This document shows positions 38,907-48,462 of a stretch of DNA of 64,000 nt, one piece after another (positions within the stretch are counted from its first letter, which is position 1; every line of letters begins with the position of its first letter). Origin of the DNA: Bacteroidota bacterium (lineage in GTDB: Bacteria; Bacteroidota; Bacteroidia; Chitinophagales; Chitinophagaceae). The notes under the pieces were generated by a model. That model was given only the letters and a program-made list of their open reading frames with translations, was not told the origin of the DNA and ran no database searches. The stretch covers positions 1 to 64,000 of the forward strand of contig JADJSG010000003.1 in assembly GCA_016711825.1 (NCBI GenBank), read 5' to 3'. Position numbers and translations under genes: made by a program.

Positions 38907-39899
38907 CTAATCCATGATAAATGGATAGTCTTCTTGCATATAAATATCTTTATATACTTCTGAAATATCAGGTAATGGTGAGTTTTCAGCAAATTCTACA
39001 CAGTCATCCACAATGCTTTTTACTTTTTCATTCATGGCTTCTATTTCTTCTTCAGTTGCTAAATTGTTTTCTCTTAGCGTGCGTAAAACATTTTCAATCG
39101 GGTCTTTCTCTTTATACTCATCAAGTTCTTCCTTCGTTCTGTATTTTGCAGGGTCACTCATACTATGCCCTTTATAACGATATGTTTTGATTTCAAGTAA
39201 AGTAGGACCATCGCCTAAACGAGCACGGTTAACCGCACGGGTAATAGAGTGGTGTACGTTTTCAGGTTTCATGCCATCTACACTATCACCCGGCATGTCA
39301 TATGCATCTGCCAATTTGTAAATATCAAGCACATTGCTCGTTCTTTCAACCGAAGTACCCATGGCGTAAAAATTATTTTCACATACAAACACTACAGGTA
39401 ATTTCCAAAGCATTGCCATATTAAACGTTTCGTGGAGTAAACCTTGACGGGCAGCCCCATCGCCAAAAAAACAAATCGTAACCGCATCGCTGCCTTTATA
39501 TTTTTCAGCAAATGCAATACCAGCGCCTAATCCTATTTGACCACCTACTATGCCATGACCGCCATAAAATTTCTTTTCTTTCGAAAAAAAGTGCATACTT
39601 CCTCCTTTACCTTTGGTACAACCTGTTGCTTTACCATAAAGTTCTGCCATACATTCACGAGCTGAAATGCCTTTTGCCAAAGCTAAACCATGATCGCGAT
39701 AGGCTGTAATCATATTATCATCTTCACGTATTGCTGTCATACAACCCGCTGAAACGGCTTCTTGTCCAATATATAAATGACAAAATCCACGTATTTTTTG
39801 CATCCCATATAATTGGCCTGTTTTTTCTTCAAAGCGTCGTTGCAACAGCATTATTTCGTACCAATAACAATATATATCTTTATTAAATGAATTATCCAC
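38907..39899 (-). CDS. pdhA: Pyruvate dehydrogenase E1 component alpha subunit
   Basis: Thiamine-diphosphate-dependent decarboxylation of pyruvate. A 330-residue E1 alpha with the TPP motif from GDGAARQG (146) to ENN (174-176), the phosphorylation-loop region YRYKGHSMSDPAKYRTKEE, and STGL-like CTKGKGGSMHF. It should pair with an E1 beta and with E2/E3, which are not next to it here; both neighbours are unrelated. The start MDNSFNKDIYCYW is 235 bases from the divergent peptidase. Confidence 0.92.
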   Translation of the reverse strand: MDNSFNKDIYCYWYEIMLLQRRFEEKTGQLYGMQKIRGFCHLYIGQEAVSAGCMTAIREDDNMITAYRDHGLALAKGISARECMAELYGKATGCTKGKGGSMHFFSKEKKFYGGHGIVGGQIGLGAGIAFAEKYKGSDAVTICFFGDGAARQGLLHETFNMAMLWKLPVVFVCENNFYAMGTSVERTSNVLDIYKLADAYDMPGDSVDGMKPENVHHSITRAVNRARLGDGPTLLEIKTYRYKGHSMSDPAKYRTKEELDEYKEKDPIENVLRTLRENNLATEEEIEAMNEKVKSIVDDCVEFAENSPLPDISEVYKDIYMQEDYPFIMD

Positions 39900-40135
39900 G
39901 TGATTATTTTATTTTATTGAATTGCGAAGATAATAGCTAAATGTGAATTGTACAAAAAGGAAACGGAAGCCCAGCTTTTTAAAAAAATGTAAACCTGATG
40001 ATTTTCAATCTTTTCAATATTTTAATATAAATGGTCGCAAGTATTACTATAAACTAAATTACGAGATAAAGCCTTTGTGTCTTAAAATATTCAAAAAGTA
40101 TATTAGATTTGTTTGATTTTTTTTAAACCTCCACT

Positions 40136-42319
40136 ATGCGATATACCATTTTTATTTTCTGTTTAGTATTTACTTCATTTCAGCTTTGTTCACAAAACAA
40201 AAAAGAAATTTTTCTTGAAGATATTTTTGTAAAAAATACTTTTAAACAAGATGCCGTTGCTGGGTTTAGATCCATGCAGGATGGCCGATATTACACCGAA
40301 ATCAATGGTGAAGGGGTTCTGCAAAAAGTTAATTTTGAAACTGGCAAAATTGAAAGTAATATTCTCAATCTAAAAGATGTTAAATACAATAATAAAGCCC
40401 TTAAAATAGATGACTACACCTTCAACAACAATGAAACCAAGCTGTTGTTATTTACTGAAAGTGAAAATATTTATCGTCGTTCGGTATTACATAAAGTATA
40501 TGTTTACGACCTCAATACCCAAAAAATAGAACAAATTAAAAATGAAAAAATATTACATCCTGATTTTTCACCCCAAAGTGATAAAGTAGCCTATGTGTTT
40601 CAAAATAATATCTATTATTACGATTTAACAAGCCATGAAACAGTTCCTGTTACCGAAGACGGAACCTATGTGTCAGCCGACAATGCCGGTAATATCATCA
40701 ATGGCAATTGTGACTGGGTATATGAAGAAGAATTCGAATTTACGAAAGCATATGAATGGAGCGAAAAAGGAGATTTTATAGCGTATTATCATTTTGATCA
40801 AACCGAAGTACCCGAATTTAATTTTACTGTTTATGACAAGTTATATCCTACCCAGTACAAATATAAATATCCTAAAGCAGGTGAAAAAAACTCGGTAGTG
40901 ACCATCAAAATTTATCATATTGAAGATGAAAAAACAGTGATTTGCGATATTGGAGATGAGTCTGATATTTATGTTCCCAGAATTAAAATCAATCCCTTTA
41001 ATAATACATTGGTTATCTATAAACTGAACAGACTTCAAAATCATCTCGAGCTCAATCAAGTGAATGCAAGAAATGGGAAAACTAAAATGATTTATAACGA
41101 AACCAATAAATATTTTGTAGAAATCAATGATAATATCACTTTTTTGCAAAACCGAAATGCTTTTGTTTACACCTCTGAAAAAGATGGCTTTAATCATATT
41201 TATATCCATGATATAGATTCAGCTTCTTCTTTACAACTAACAAAAGGAAACTGGGAAGTGACTGAAATCAATGGGGTAGATGAAAAATCTTCTACCATCT
41301 ATTTTATGAGTACAGAAGTGTCACCCCTCGACAGGCAATTGTATACGATTTCATTGGATGGTAATCAAAAAACATGTATCACCCCTGAACCAGGCTGGCA
41401 TGATATTACTTACAACAGCGATTTTACCTTTTTTCTTGATAAATATTCAATGATTAATCAACCACCCACCTATACTTTGGTGAGCAAAGACAAAGGTAAA
41501 AGAGTGTTGAAAGACAATACAGACCTTAAAAATAAAATGAGCGAGTACAATTTGTCGGATTTTGAATTGTTTAAAGTGCCCAATAATGACGGTGTATTAC
41601 TCAATGGCTGGTTGCTCAAGCCAAGTAATTTTTCTGAAGAAAATCAATACCCTTTATTGATGTTTCAATACAGTGGTCCCGGTTCACAACAAGTGATGAA
41701 TCAGTTTTCGATTGGGAATATGTGGTGGTATCAAATGCTTGCGCAAAATGGCTATATCATTGTATGTGTAGATGGCACGGGTACTGGTTTTAGAGGTGAA
41801 GAATTTAAAAAGAAAACGTATTTACAATTGGGTAAATATGAAAGTGATGATCAAATTGCAGTGGCTAAATATTTTGCCCAACAACCCAATATTGATTCTA
41901 CCCGCATTGGCATTTGGGGCTGGAGTTATGGTGGATATATGAGCAGTATTTGTTTACTTAAAGGCGCTGATATTTTTAAAACAGCCATTGCGGTAGCACC
42001 TGTAACCAACTGGCGTTATTACGACAATATTTATACCGAAAGGTATATGCGCACACCTCAAGAAAATCCTAAGGGATATGATGATAATTCACCAGTGAAT
42101 ATGGTGAACAAATTAAATGGAAATTATTTGTTGATACATGGCAGTGCCGATGACAATGTACACCTCCAAAATACAATGATGATGATTGATGCTTTGGTAA
42201 AATCCAATAAGGATTTTGATAGTGAAATATATCCCAACAAAAATCATGGTATTGGTGGGGGAATGACCCGTTTACAATTGTATAGAAAAATGACCAATTT
42301 TTTATTAGAGAAATTGTAA
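40136..42319 (+). CDS. Dipeptidyl-peptidase IV-like S9 serine peptidase
   Basis: Releases X-Pro or X-Ala dipeptides. A 727-residue protein with a signal peptide (hydrophobic residues 4-18, cut near CSQ) and the beta-propeller first. The Glu-Glu substrate anchor is DWVYEEEFEF (197-199). The hydrolase domain has catalytic Ser597 in GWSYGGYMSS, Asp672 in HGSADDNVH and His704 in NHGIGG; the Ser-Asp and Asp-His distances (75 and 32) agree with human DPP-IV (78 and 32). Periplasmic or surface peptide catabolism. Single gene. Confidence 0.95.
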   Translation: MRYTIFIFCLVFTSFQLCSQNKKEIFLEDIFVKNTFKQDAVAGFRSMQDGRYYTEINGEGVLQKVNFETGKIESNILNLKDVKYNNKALKIDDYTFNNNETKLLLFTESENIYRRSVLHKVYVYDLNTQKIEQIKNEKILHPDFSPQSDKVAYVFQNNIYYYDLTSHETVPVTEDGTYVSADNAGNIINGNCDWVYEEEFEFTKAYEWSEKGDFIAYYHFDQTEVPEFNFTVYDKLYPTQYKYKYPKAGEKNSVVTIKIYHIEDEKTVICDIGDESDIYVPRIKINPFNNTLVIYKLNRLQNHLELNQVNARNGKTKMIYNETNKYFVEINDNITFLQNRNAFVYTSEKDGFNHIYIHDIDSASSLQLTKGNWEVTEINGVDEKSSTIYFMSTEVSPLDRQLYTISLDGNQKTCITPEPGWHDITYNSDFTFFLDKYSMINQPPTYTLVSKDKGKRVLKDNTDLKNKMSEYNLSDFELFKVPNNDGVLLNGWLLKPSNFSEENQYPLLMFQYSGPGSQQVMNQFSIGNMWWYQMLAQNGYIIVCVDGTGTGFRGEEFKKKTYLQLGKYESDDQIAVAKYFAQQPNIDSTRIGIWGWSYGGYMSSICLLKGADIFKTAIAVAPVTNWRYYDNIYTERYMRTPQENPKGYDDNSPVNMVNKLNGNYLLIHGSADDNVHLQNTMMMIDALVKSNKDFDSEIYPNKNHGIGGGMTRLQLYRKMTNFLLEKL

Positions 42320-42429
42320 TGCCGTTGTGAAATAATGGATAGTTCAATGTTTGTTTCTATTATTTCAATCGTCATATACCACTGTAAGATTTAAAAAATA
42401 TTATAAATCACCTTGTTATAAAACCAGCA

Positions 42430-44163
42430 TTATAAATGCAAACTCTCCAGAAGGTTTTGGGTATATGCATGTTGGGGTGAATGATAAAGGGCTTCGGCAT
42501 TATTTTGCTCTACTATCAGGCCTTGATGCATCACACAGATATGATCACTGATATGTTTTATCACATTGAGATCGTGAGAAATAAACAAATAAGTAAAATT
42601 AAATTCATCGCGCAAGGATACCAACAAGTTTAACACCTGGGCTTGTACACTCACATCCAATGCTGATACACTCTCATCGCAGATTATTAATTGGGCGTTT
42701 AAGGCCAGGGCCCTTGCAATGCTAATTCGTTGTCTTTGTCCACCTGAAAATTCATGTGGGTAACGATCATAATGCCCCGCTTGTAATCCTACTTTTTCAA
42801 GCAATGAGATGACTTTATCTTTTCTATGTTGTGCCTTTTCAATGCCATATACATCCATAGGTTCACGTATGGCTTTGCCAATAGGTATACGTGGATTTAA
42901 GGAAGAGTAGGGGTCCTGGAAAATTATTTGTACTTCTTTACGAAAATCTTTCATGGCAGAAGTTGAAAAATCGGCGATGTTTTGCCCTTTGTAAAGAATT
43001 TGTCCTTTGGTTATTTCGGTCAGTTTTACAATCGCTTTTCCAATAGTGGTTTTGCCACATCCACTTTCACCAGCCAGTCCCATTGTTTCTCCTTGCTTAA
43101 TATGCATATTCACACCATTAACGGCTTTAAACCATGCAGTGGTGCTACCCCAAAAATTTTTCTTTGTGGGGTACCATACTTCTAAATCTTCTAAAGTAAG
43201 GATGTCTTTTCTGCTTTCAATTGCTTCAATACGTTCATTAAATTCTTTGCTTGTAATAACCCTAACTTCTGAATTGCTATTTTGCAAGTTTTGGTAATTT
43301 TCTGAAATACTTGAAAGGAATTTTACACGTTTATGAATATCAGGACGACAACTTATTAGACTCTTAGTATAGTCATGTTGTGGATTTGAAAATATCGATT
43401 CGGTATTCCCCATTTCTACACATTTGCCTCGATACATTACCAATACATCGTCTGCAATGGCTTTTACGAGGTTTAAATCGTGGGTAATAAACAATATCGA
43501 CATTTGATATTTTAATTGCAAATCTTTGAGTAAGGCAATAATGCTTTTTTGAACAGTCACATCAAGAGCTGTAGTGGGTTCGTCCGCAATCAGTAATTTT
43601 GGTTTACAGCTAATTGCCATGGCAATCATCACCCGTTGTTTTTGACCACCTGATAATTCATGAGGGTATTTCTGATAGGTGATTGCAGGTAAGGGTATTT
43701 TTACTTCTTCAAATAAAGCAATGGTTTGCTGGGTTGCTTCTTGCTTACTCACCTTTAAATGTAATCGAATAGCTTCTGCTACTTGTTCTCCACAACGCAT
43801 CAGGGGGTTTAAAGAGGTCATAGGCTCTTGAAATATCATAGCTATTTCATAACCTCTTATTTTTTCTATTTGATGTAATGAAGTCGTTGTAAGGGAAATG
43901 AGTTCATTCTTTTTATTTAAAAAAGACATTTGACTGCCTTTATCGATAGATGCATTTTCAGCTAACAATTGCATGATGCTCAAAGCAGTCACAGATTTGC
44001 CTGAGCCACTTTCTCCAACAATAGCAAGTGTTTTACCGCTTTGTATCTGCAGCGAAATGTCTGATACGGCGCTTACCTGGTCAAATTCGGTACGGAAATG
44101 AACACTGAGATGGTCAATTTTTAAGAGGTAGTCACTTGCATTATTTATGTTCAAACCATCCAT
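42430..44163 (-). CDS. Fused dipeptide/oligopeptide ABC transporter ATPase (two NBDs)
   Basis: A 577-residue protein with two nucleotide-binding domains. The first has Walker A GESGSGKS and signature ELSGGQKQR; the second, from about residue 320, has GESGCGKT and EFSGGQRQR. Both have a Walker B (LLIADEPTTALDV, LIICDESVSALDV). This is the DppD-DppF or YejF arrangement that powers peptide import. The permease and binding protein genes are not adjacent. Start at MDGLNINN (44163) because the 14 residues upstream do not look coding. Confidence 0.93.
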   Translation of the reverse strand: MDGLNINNASDYLLKIDHLSVHFRTEFDQVSAVSDISLQIQSGKTLAIVGESGSGKSVTALSIMQLLAENASIDKGSQMSFLNKKNELISLTTTSLHQIEKIRGYEIAMIFQEPMTSLNPLMRCGEQVAEAIRLHLKVSKQEATQQTIALFEEVKIPLPAITYQKYPHELSGGQKQRVMIAMAISCKPKLLIADEPTTALDVTVQKSIIALLKDLQLKYQMSILFITHDLNLVKAIADDVLVMYRGKCVEMGNTESIFSNPQHDYTKSLISCRPDIHKRVKFLSSISENYQNLQNSNSEVRVITSKEFNERIEAIESRKDILTLEDLEVWYPTKKNFWGSTTAWFKAVNGVNMHIKQGETMGLAGESGCGKTTIGKAIVKLTEITKGQILYKGQNIADFSTSAMKDFRKEVQIIFQDPYSSLNPRIPIGKAIREPMDVYGIEKAQHRKDKVISLLEKVGLQAGHYDRYPHEFSGGQRQRISIARALALNAQLIICDESVSALDVSVQAQVLNLLVSLRDEFNFTYLFISHDLNVIKHISDHICVMHQGLIVEQNNAEALYHSPQHAYTQNLLESLHL

Positions 44164-44258
44164 TTTATTTTCAAATATAACCGACAAAAGAAAATAATTC
44201 AACAAAAATGAATAACAAGATAAAAATTATTTGTATTTTTCGCCTCAAAATCAGAATA

Positions 44259-44948
44259 ATGGCTAAAAAGATTATAATTACCTGTTTGCTCATTTGTTTA
44301 CTTACAGGTAGTATATTCGCTCAACTTAGAGTCGGACCTGTAGGTGGATTAAATTTTAACCGTCAGGTATATAAATCAAATTCATACAGATACGAAGGGA
44401 TTTTTAGAACGCAAATCGGTTTTAATGTTGGCGTGTTGACTGATTTGATCTTAAGCAAACATTTTAGTTTACAATCTGAACTTATCTATACGTTGAGAGG
44501 TGGCTATTACAAAACTGATCGATACAATGTATCAGAAGAGTACAATGCTGATATGGGATATATTTCATTACCAGTTTGTTTAACAGGTAAAATCGATGTA
44601 AAATCGGCCTATATTATTTTTGGTGCTGGTCCATATCTTGAAAAATTGATGCATGCCCAACACAAATTTTATAGCAATGGCAAAAATATTGAAAATGGTA
44701 AACTTCGTGTAGGTACAAATTATACCACCGATCAGTTAAAACCTTGGAATGCAGGTTTGAAAGTAAAGGCTGGTTTTGAGTTGAAAAAAGGCATGTATAT
44801 GGTGGCTTTTTATGATATTGGCACTTCTGATATCAATCCTCAATTTACCGTTACCCGTAATAAAACATTTGGTTTACAAATCGCTTATTTATTTAGTACA
44901 TCTGAAGAAGATCGCTATGAACGATTTGAAAAATTCTATGAATTTTAA
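44259..44948 (+). CDS. Outer membrane beta-barrel (porin-family) protein
   Basis: A 229-residue protein, start at MAKKIIITC (44259), which gives a signal peptide of hydrophobic residues about 5-18 cut near FAQ. The mature chain alternates polar and hydrophobic residues with many Tyr/Gly, as in small barrels: LRVGPVGGLNFNRQ, YTLRGGYYKTDRY, GYISLPVCLTGK, VAFYDIGTSDINPQ. It fits the PorT/OmpW-like outer membrane family of Bacteroidota. Divergent from the ABC ATPase. Confidence 0.72.
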   Translation: MAKKIIITCLLICLLTGSIFAQLRVGPVGGLNFNRQVYKSNSYRYEGIFRTQIGFNVGVLTDLILSKHFSLQSELIYTLRGGYYKTDRYNVSEEYNADMGYISLPVCLTGKIDVKSAYIIFGAGPYLEKLMHAQHKFYSNGKNIENGKLRVGTNYTTDQLKPWNAGLKVKAGFELKKGMYMVAFYDIGTSDINPQFTVTRNKTFGLQIAYLFSTSEEDRYERFEKFYEF

Positions 44949-44960
44949 ATCCATTTTTTC

Positions 44961-45695
44961 TTGAAAAAATACGCATTAGTTACAGGAGGAAGCCGTGGTA
45001 TCGGTCGCGAAATTTGTATTCGTTTGGCTGGTTTAGGTTACCATATACTCATCAATTATAAAGGCAATGAATCGGCTGCTTTAGAAACTCAACAGCAATG
45101 TATTGCATTGGGAGTGGACGCTGAGCTTTTAAAGTTTGATGTAGGTGATAAAAGTGATATCGAAAAGGTATTAGGTGCCTGGGTTACACAAGCAGAAAAA
45201 AATGCACTTGTTGAAGTGCTGGTCAATAATGCAGGGGTTCGACACGACACCTTAATGTCATTTATGAGCGATACCCAATGGAGTGAAGTGATAGATACAA
45301 GTTTACAAGGTATGTTTTTTGTGACTCGTACAGTATTAAATCCAATGTTGATGAATCGATTTGGTCGTATTATCAATATTGTTTCTCTCAGCGGTCTTAA
45401 AGGAATGCCCGGACAAGTCAATTACAGTGCTGCAAAAGCAGGTATGATAGGTGCTACAAAAGCATTGGCCCAGGAAGTAGCCAGACGCAATGTAACTGTA
45501 AATGCTATAGCCCCTGGCTTTATCACTTCTGATATGACTGCTGATCTTGATGAAAAAGAATTAAGCCAAATGATTCCGATGAAACGTTTTGGTAAACCCG
45601 AAGAAGTGGCTGCTTTGGTTGGTTTTTTGGTTTCAAAAGAGGCTGCTTATATTACAGGGCAGGTGATCTCTATCAATGGCGGTTTGTATTCATAA
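44961..45695 (+). CDS. fabG: 3-oxoacyl-ACP reductase (FabG)
   Basis: A 244-residue SDR reducing beta-ketoacyl-ACP with NADPH. Cofactor loop TGGSRGIGREI, catalytic Ser in IVSLSGL, and YSAAKAG (Tyr-x3-Lys). The start is a TTG at 44961 (KKYALVTGG follows directly); no ATG is in frame close by. It starts 12 bases after the barrel gene's stop. The sequence (KKYALVTGGSRGIGREICIR) resembles the FabG copies of flexirubin loci, so it may serve the DAR pathway at 8.9-17.6 kb; that link is an inference. Confidence 0.9.
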   Translation: MKKYALVTGGSRGIGREICIRLAGLGYHILINYKGNESAALETQQQCIALGVDAELLKFDVGDKSDIEKVLGAWVTQAEKNALVEVLVNNAGVRHDTLMSFMSDTQWSEVIDTSLQGMFFVTRTVLNPMLMNRFGRIINIVSLSGLKGMPGQVNYSAAKAGMIGATKALAQEVARRNVTVNAIAPGFITSDMTADLDEKELSQMIPMKRFGKPEEVAALVGFLVSKEAAYITGQVISINGGLYS

Positions 45696-46148
45696 TATCC
45701 AGCGCAAATTATTGGTAATTTGTTTATGCTATTTTTTGATTTATTAAAAATGGGCTCTTTATTTTTTTTGCTGAAAAGCGATTTGTGGAGACATGATATG
45801 AATACGAAATAATGAATTGAACAATGTTCGTTTGAATACCTACGACACATTCATAAGAATTCAATTGCTATTGTTTTAAATGCAATATGTAAAGGGATAA
45901 TACCGAAATTTTTCTGATTAATTAGAAAATACATAGGGTATAACTAAAGATCGTAAAATATTATTTCAATCGGCATTTAATTCGGTAAGATTTAAAAAAA
46001 TATTGACATATTTTATCAATCACATGGTTTTTATTTATCAAATTCAAACCAGCATACCATGAATGCATATTTAATGTATATCATGAAGAATCATGTAAGG
46101 GAAAAGATAAATCTGTAAGAATATCGGCGAATATGTTGAATCAAAATG
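45696..46148. other. Intergenic, small hairpin and shared repeat, no gene
   Basis: No gene was identified in these 453 bases; the longest start-initiated frame on the plus strand (45726) codes only 28 residues. CAAATTA (45706-45712) and TAATTTG (45717-45723) form a weak hairpin behind fabG. A block at 45959-46001 resembles 42358-42401, with TTATTTCAATCG and GTAAGATTTAAAAAA conserved in both. Confidence 0.5.
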
Positions 46149-46220
46149 AGCCGTAGGAGAGAATTGAACTCTCGATCTCCTCCTTACCAAGGAGGTGCTC
46201 TACCACTGAGCCACTACGGC
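46149..46220 (-). tRNA. tRNA-Thr (GGT)
   Basis: The minus-strand cloverleaf has acceptor GCCGTAG/CTACGGC, D loop GCTCAGTGGTAGAGC, anticodon GGT in CTTGGTAAG, and T arm GAGTTCAATTCTC. Last of four minus-strand tRNAs. Confidence 0.93.
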
Positions 46221-46363
46221 AACTAATTTCAACTTCGTAAGTGCAATACATCAGCAGATGTTGATTTGCGCTTTAAAATAGCGGATGGGCTATATAATAC
46301 TAAGCTTTAAAAAAAAACCGACTGTTCAGCCTTTTGAGGACACTAACAATCGGAATTTGCATG

Positions 46364-46435
46364 AGCGGAAGAACAGAATCGAACTGTCGTCTTCAGCTTG
46401 GAAGGCTGAGGTAATAGCCACTATACGACTTCCGC
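46364..46435 (-). tRNA. tRNA-Gly (TCC)
   Basis: Minus-strand cloverleaf with acceptor GCGGAAG/CTTCCGC, anticodon TCC in CCTTCCAAGC, and T arm CAGTTCGATTCTG. Third tRNA of the cluster in transcription order. Confidence 0.92.
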
Positions 46436-46442
46436 AATTAAT

Positions 46443-46528
46443 GTGGGCAGTGATGGATTCGAACCACCGTAGACATTACATCAACAGATTTACAGTCTGT
46501 CACCTTTAGCCACTCGGTCAACTACCCA
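46443..46528 (-). tRNA. tRNA-Tyr (GTA)
   Basis: Class II cloverleaf with a long variable arm, acceptor TGGGTAG/CTGCCCA, anticodon GTA in ACTGTAAAT, and T arm GGTTCGAATCC. Second tRNA of the cluster in transcription order. Confidence 0.92.
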
Positions 46529-46542
46529 TAAAAATAAAAAAA

Positions 46543-46617
46543 GAGCCACTTGCCGGAATCGAACCAGCGACCTACTGATTACAAATCAGTTGCTCTACCA
46601 GCTGAGCTAAAGTGGCT
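46543..46617 (-). tRNA. tRNA-Thr (TGT)
   Basis: Minus-strand cloverleaf with acceptor AGCCACT/AGTGGCT, D loop GCTCAGCTGGTAGAGC, anticodon TGT in TTTGTAATC, and T arm CTGGTTCGATTCCGG. First of four tRNAs in the order Thr, Tyr, Gly, Thr. Confidence 0.94.
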
Positions 46618-46758
46618 TTTAATACTTTTATAAAATTTTATTAATTGAATAAATTAAGAACTGTTTGTGATTTTAACGGAGTGCAAATGTATGGATTCAT
46701 TTTTTATTTTTCAAATATTTTTTTCTCTTTCTTGCAACTGTTTTTTTTGTCATTTTTA

Positions 46759-47154
46759 TTAGGATGTTTCATCATCTTCTAAAAAGTCATCCAGTTTTCG
46801 CCGGTGTTGCTTAGTAGGCCTTCCTACCTTACTGAGTCTCTTACCTGTATAAAAACTGGATGCCTGCGCTTTGTTTTGCAACACATCAGTTTCGGGGGTA
46901 ATGTCTATATAATTTTTGATGGCTTCTTCATACGATACCCTTTTGTCGATGATCCCAATCACTTTGATTATTGTTTTTTTTTGTTCATTTTTTACTTCAT
47001 ATTCTTCATGGAGTAAAACTGATTTCGACGGCTTAATGGATTCCCCTTTCCATTTTACTTTTCCACTTTCACATGCTGCAGAGGCAAGGCTTCTGGTTTT
47101 AAAAAGCCTGATTGCCCAAAGATATTTGTCCATTCTCGTTTTTTCTGCCATCAC
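46759..47154 (-). CDS. S4-domain RNA-binding heat shock protein (Hsp15-like)
   Basis: A 131-residue protein whose N-terminal half is an S4 domain (MDKYLWAIRLFKTRSLA, ACESGKVKWKGESIKPSKSV), and whose C-terminal half is basic. Hsp15 recycles free 50S subunits still carrying nascent chains. Its start is four bases after the stop of the ligase gene, so they are on one transcript; the tRNA-Thr gene follows 142 bases downstream. Confidence 0.85.
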   Translation of the reverse strand: MMAEKTRMDKYLWAIRLFKTRSLASAACESGKVKWKGESIKPSKSVLLHEEYEVKNEQKKTIIKVIGIIDKRVSYEEAIKNYIDITPETDVLQNKAQASSFYTGKRLSKVGRPTKQHRRKLDDFLEDDETS

Positions 47155-47157
47155 GAT

Positions 47158-48462
47158 TTATTTTCTGTTATCAATAAATTTTACAGGTTTTCTGTTGTTA
47201 TTAGGGTATTGCATCGATATGATTTCACTCGTACTATGATATTTGATAGCAGGTACAATGCGTAACCTTGATTGTAAAAAGGGTTTAAGCTTTGCTTCAC
47301 ATTCATCGATCGGTATGTCACTTGCAATATGTAGTATGAGTTCATCAGTTTCAAGTTCATTATTATATACTTCCACCACATATTCTTTAATATGTGAAAA
47401 ATGATTTAGTAAATCAAAAATAGTAGAAGGGTACAATGTAGTTCCTTTATACTTGATCATCTGCTTTTTACGACCAGTGATTGGGGCTAAACGAATCGTT
47501 TTTCTACCACAAGCACATGGGGTATCATAATAACAGCTAATATCGCCTGTTCTAAAGCGAATCAATGGCATCGCTTCAATGCCTATTGTAGTAATGGTGA
47601 CTTCTCCATAACTACCTGCCGGCAGGGGATTGCCATCATCATCCAGTATTTCTACAATAACGAGTTCAGGTTGATGATGCCCTCCCTGTCCATGTATACA
47701 TTCTGTAAATGCTGTTTGCATTTCTGTGCTCGCATAGGTTGAATACAATTGCAAATTCCAGGTTTTGATAATTTTTTTTGCCAGGGAGTTGTAGGTAAAA
47801 TCTTGATTTCGAATATTTTCGCCAATACAAAGCACTTTTTTGATGCCCAGTTGCTGCATATCTATTGATTCATTTTCACAATATTCAATCAATTTGAGCA
47901 AAAATGAGGGTACTGCAACGAATGCGGTTGATTTTAATTTAAGTGCTGTTTCTATTTGCATGGGTGCTAAACCTGGACCCGTTCGAATAATACCAGCACC
48001 TAATTGATTAAGTCCTTTGTAATAGGCCATACCCGCCATAAACTGTCTGTCAAGTGTGAGCATCAGTTGCACAATATCATGCCTGTTCAGTTGCATCAAT
48101 TCAAAGGAAAGGAGTTCATTATAGGCAAGTCTTTTAAGATCATTGTGTGTCAAAGCCACATATACAGGTATTCCTAAAGTGCCCGATGTTGCTGAGTATT
48201 CTACGATTTCGCTGGCTGCCACACATATAAAATCAGGATGATGTAATTGTAAATCTTCTTTATTTGTTGTAGGCAATAAAGTTAAATCATCAAGCGACTG
48301 GATACGATTGAGATCAATCTGATGCGTTTGGAATAGTTTTTTGTAAAAAGGCGCATTTGTATTTACATACGAAAGCGTTTGTTGCAACGCGGCGAGTTGA
48401 AACTTCCTTTGAATCTCTAAAGATTGATATTGCAGTGAATCCGTTTTATTTTCAGGCATCAT
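47158..48462 (-). CDS. Phenylacetate-CoA ligase-like adenylate-forming enzyme
   Basis: A 434-residue AMP-binding enzyme. The P-loop-like motif is EYSATSGTLGIPVYV, the core STYASTEMQTAF matches the YxSTE motif, and the hinge is MPLIRFRTGDISCY, with PCACGRKTIRLAPITGRKKQ at the C-terminal domain. This is the PaaK/F390-synthetase-like branch that activates aryl or acyl acids as CoA thioesters. The substrate is not readable. It overlaps the upstream membrane protein gene by 11 bases, and Hsp15 follows. Confidence 0.82.
   Translation of the reverse strand: MMPENKTDSLQYQSLEIQRKFQLAALQQTLSYVNTNAPFYKKLFQTHQIDLNRIQSLDDLTLLPTTNKEDLQLHHPDFICVAASEIVEYSATSGTLGIPVYVALTHNDLKRLAYNELLSFELMQLNRHDIVQLMLTLDRQFMAGMAYYKGLNQLGAGIIRTGPGLAPMQIETALKLKSTAFVAVPSFLLKLIEYCENESIDMQQLGIKKVLCIGENIRNQDFTYNSLAKKIIKTWNLQLYSTYASTEMQTAFTECIHGQGGHHQPELVIVEILDDDGNPLPAGSYGEVTITTIGIEAMPLIRFRTGDISCYYDTPCACGRKTIRLAPITGRKKQMIKYKGTTLYPSTIFDLLNHFSHIKEYVVEVYNNELETDELILHIASDIPIDECEAKLKPFLQSRLRIVPAIKYHSTSEIISMQYPNNNRKPVKFIDNRK

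Noticed and set aside
40841..41209. 122-residue minus-strand frame
   Set aside because: It lies inside the DPP-IV-like gene and lacks any conserved pattern; a shadow.
42430..44163. Two separate ABC ATPase genes
   Set aside because: The two nucleotide-binding domains are in one continuous frame with no internal start needed; it is a natural fusion type.
46285..46509. Plus-strand frame across tRNA-Gly and tRNA-Tyr
   Set aside because: Complement of tRNA genes, not a protein gene.
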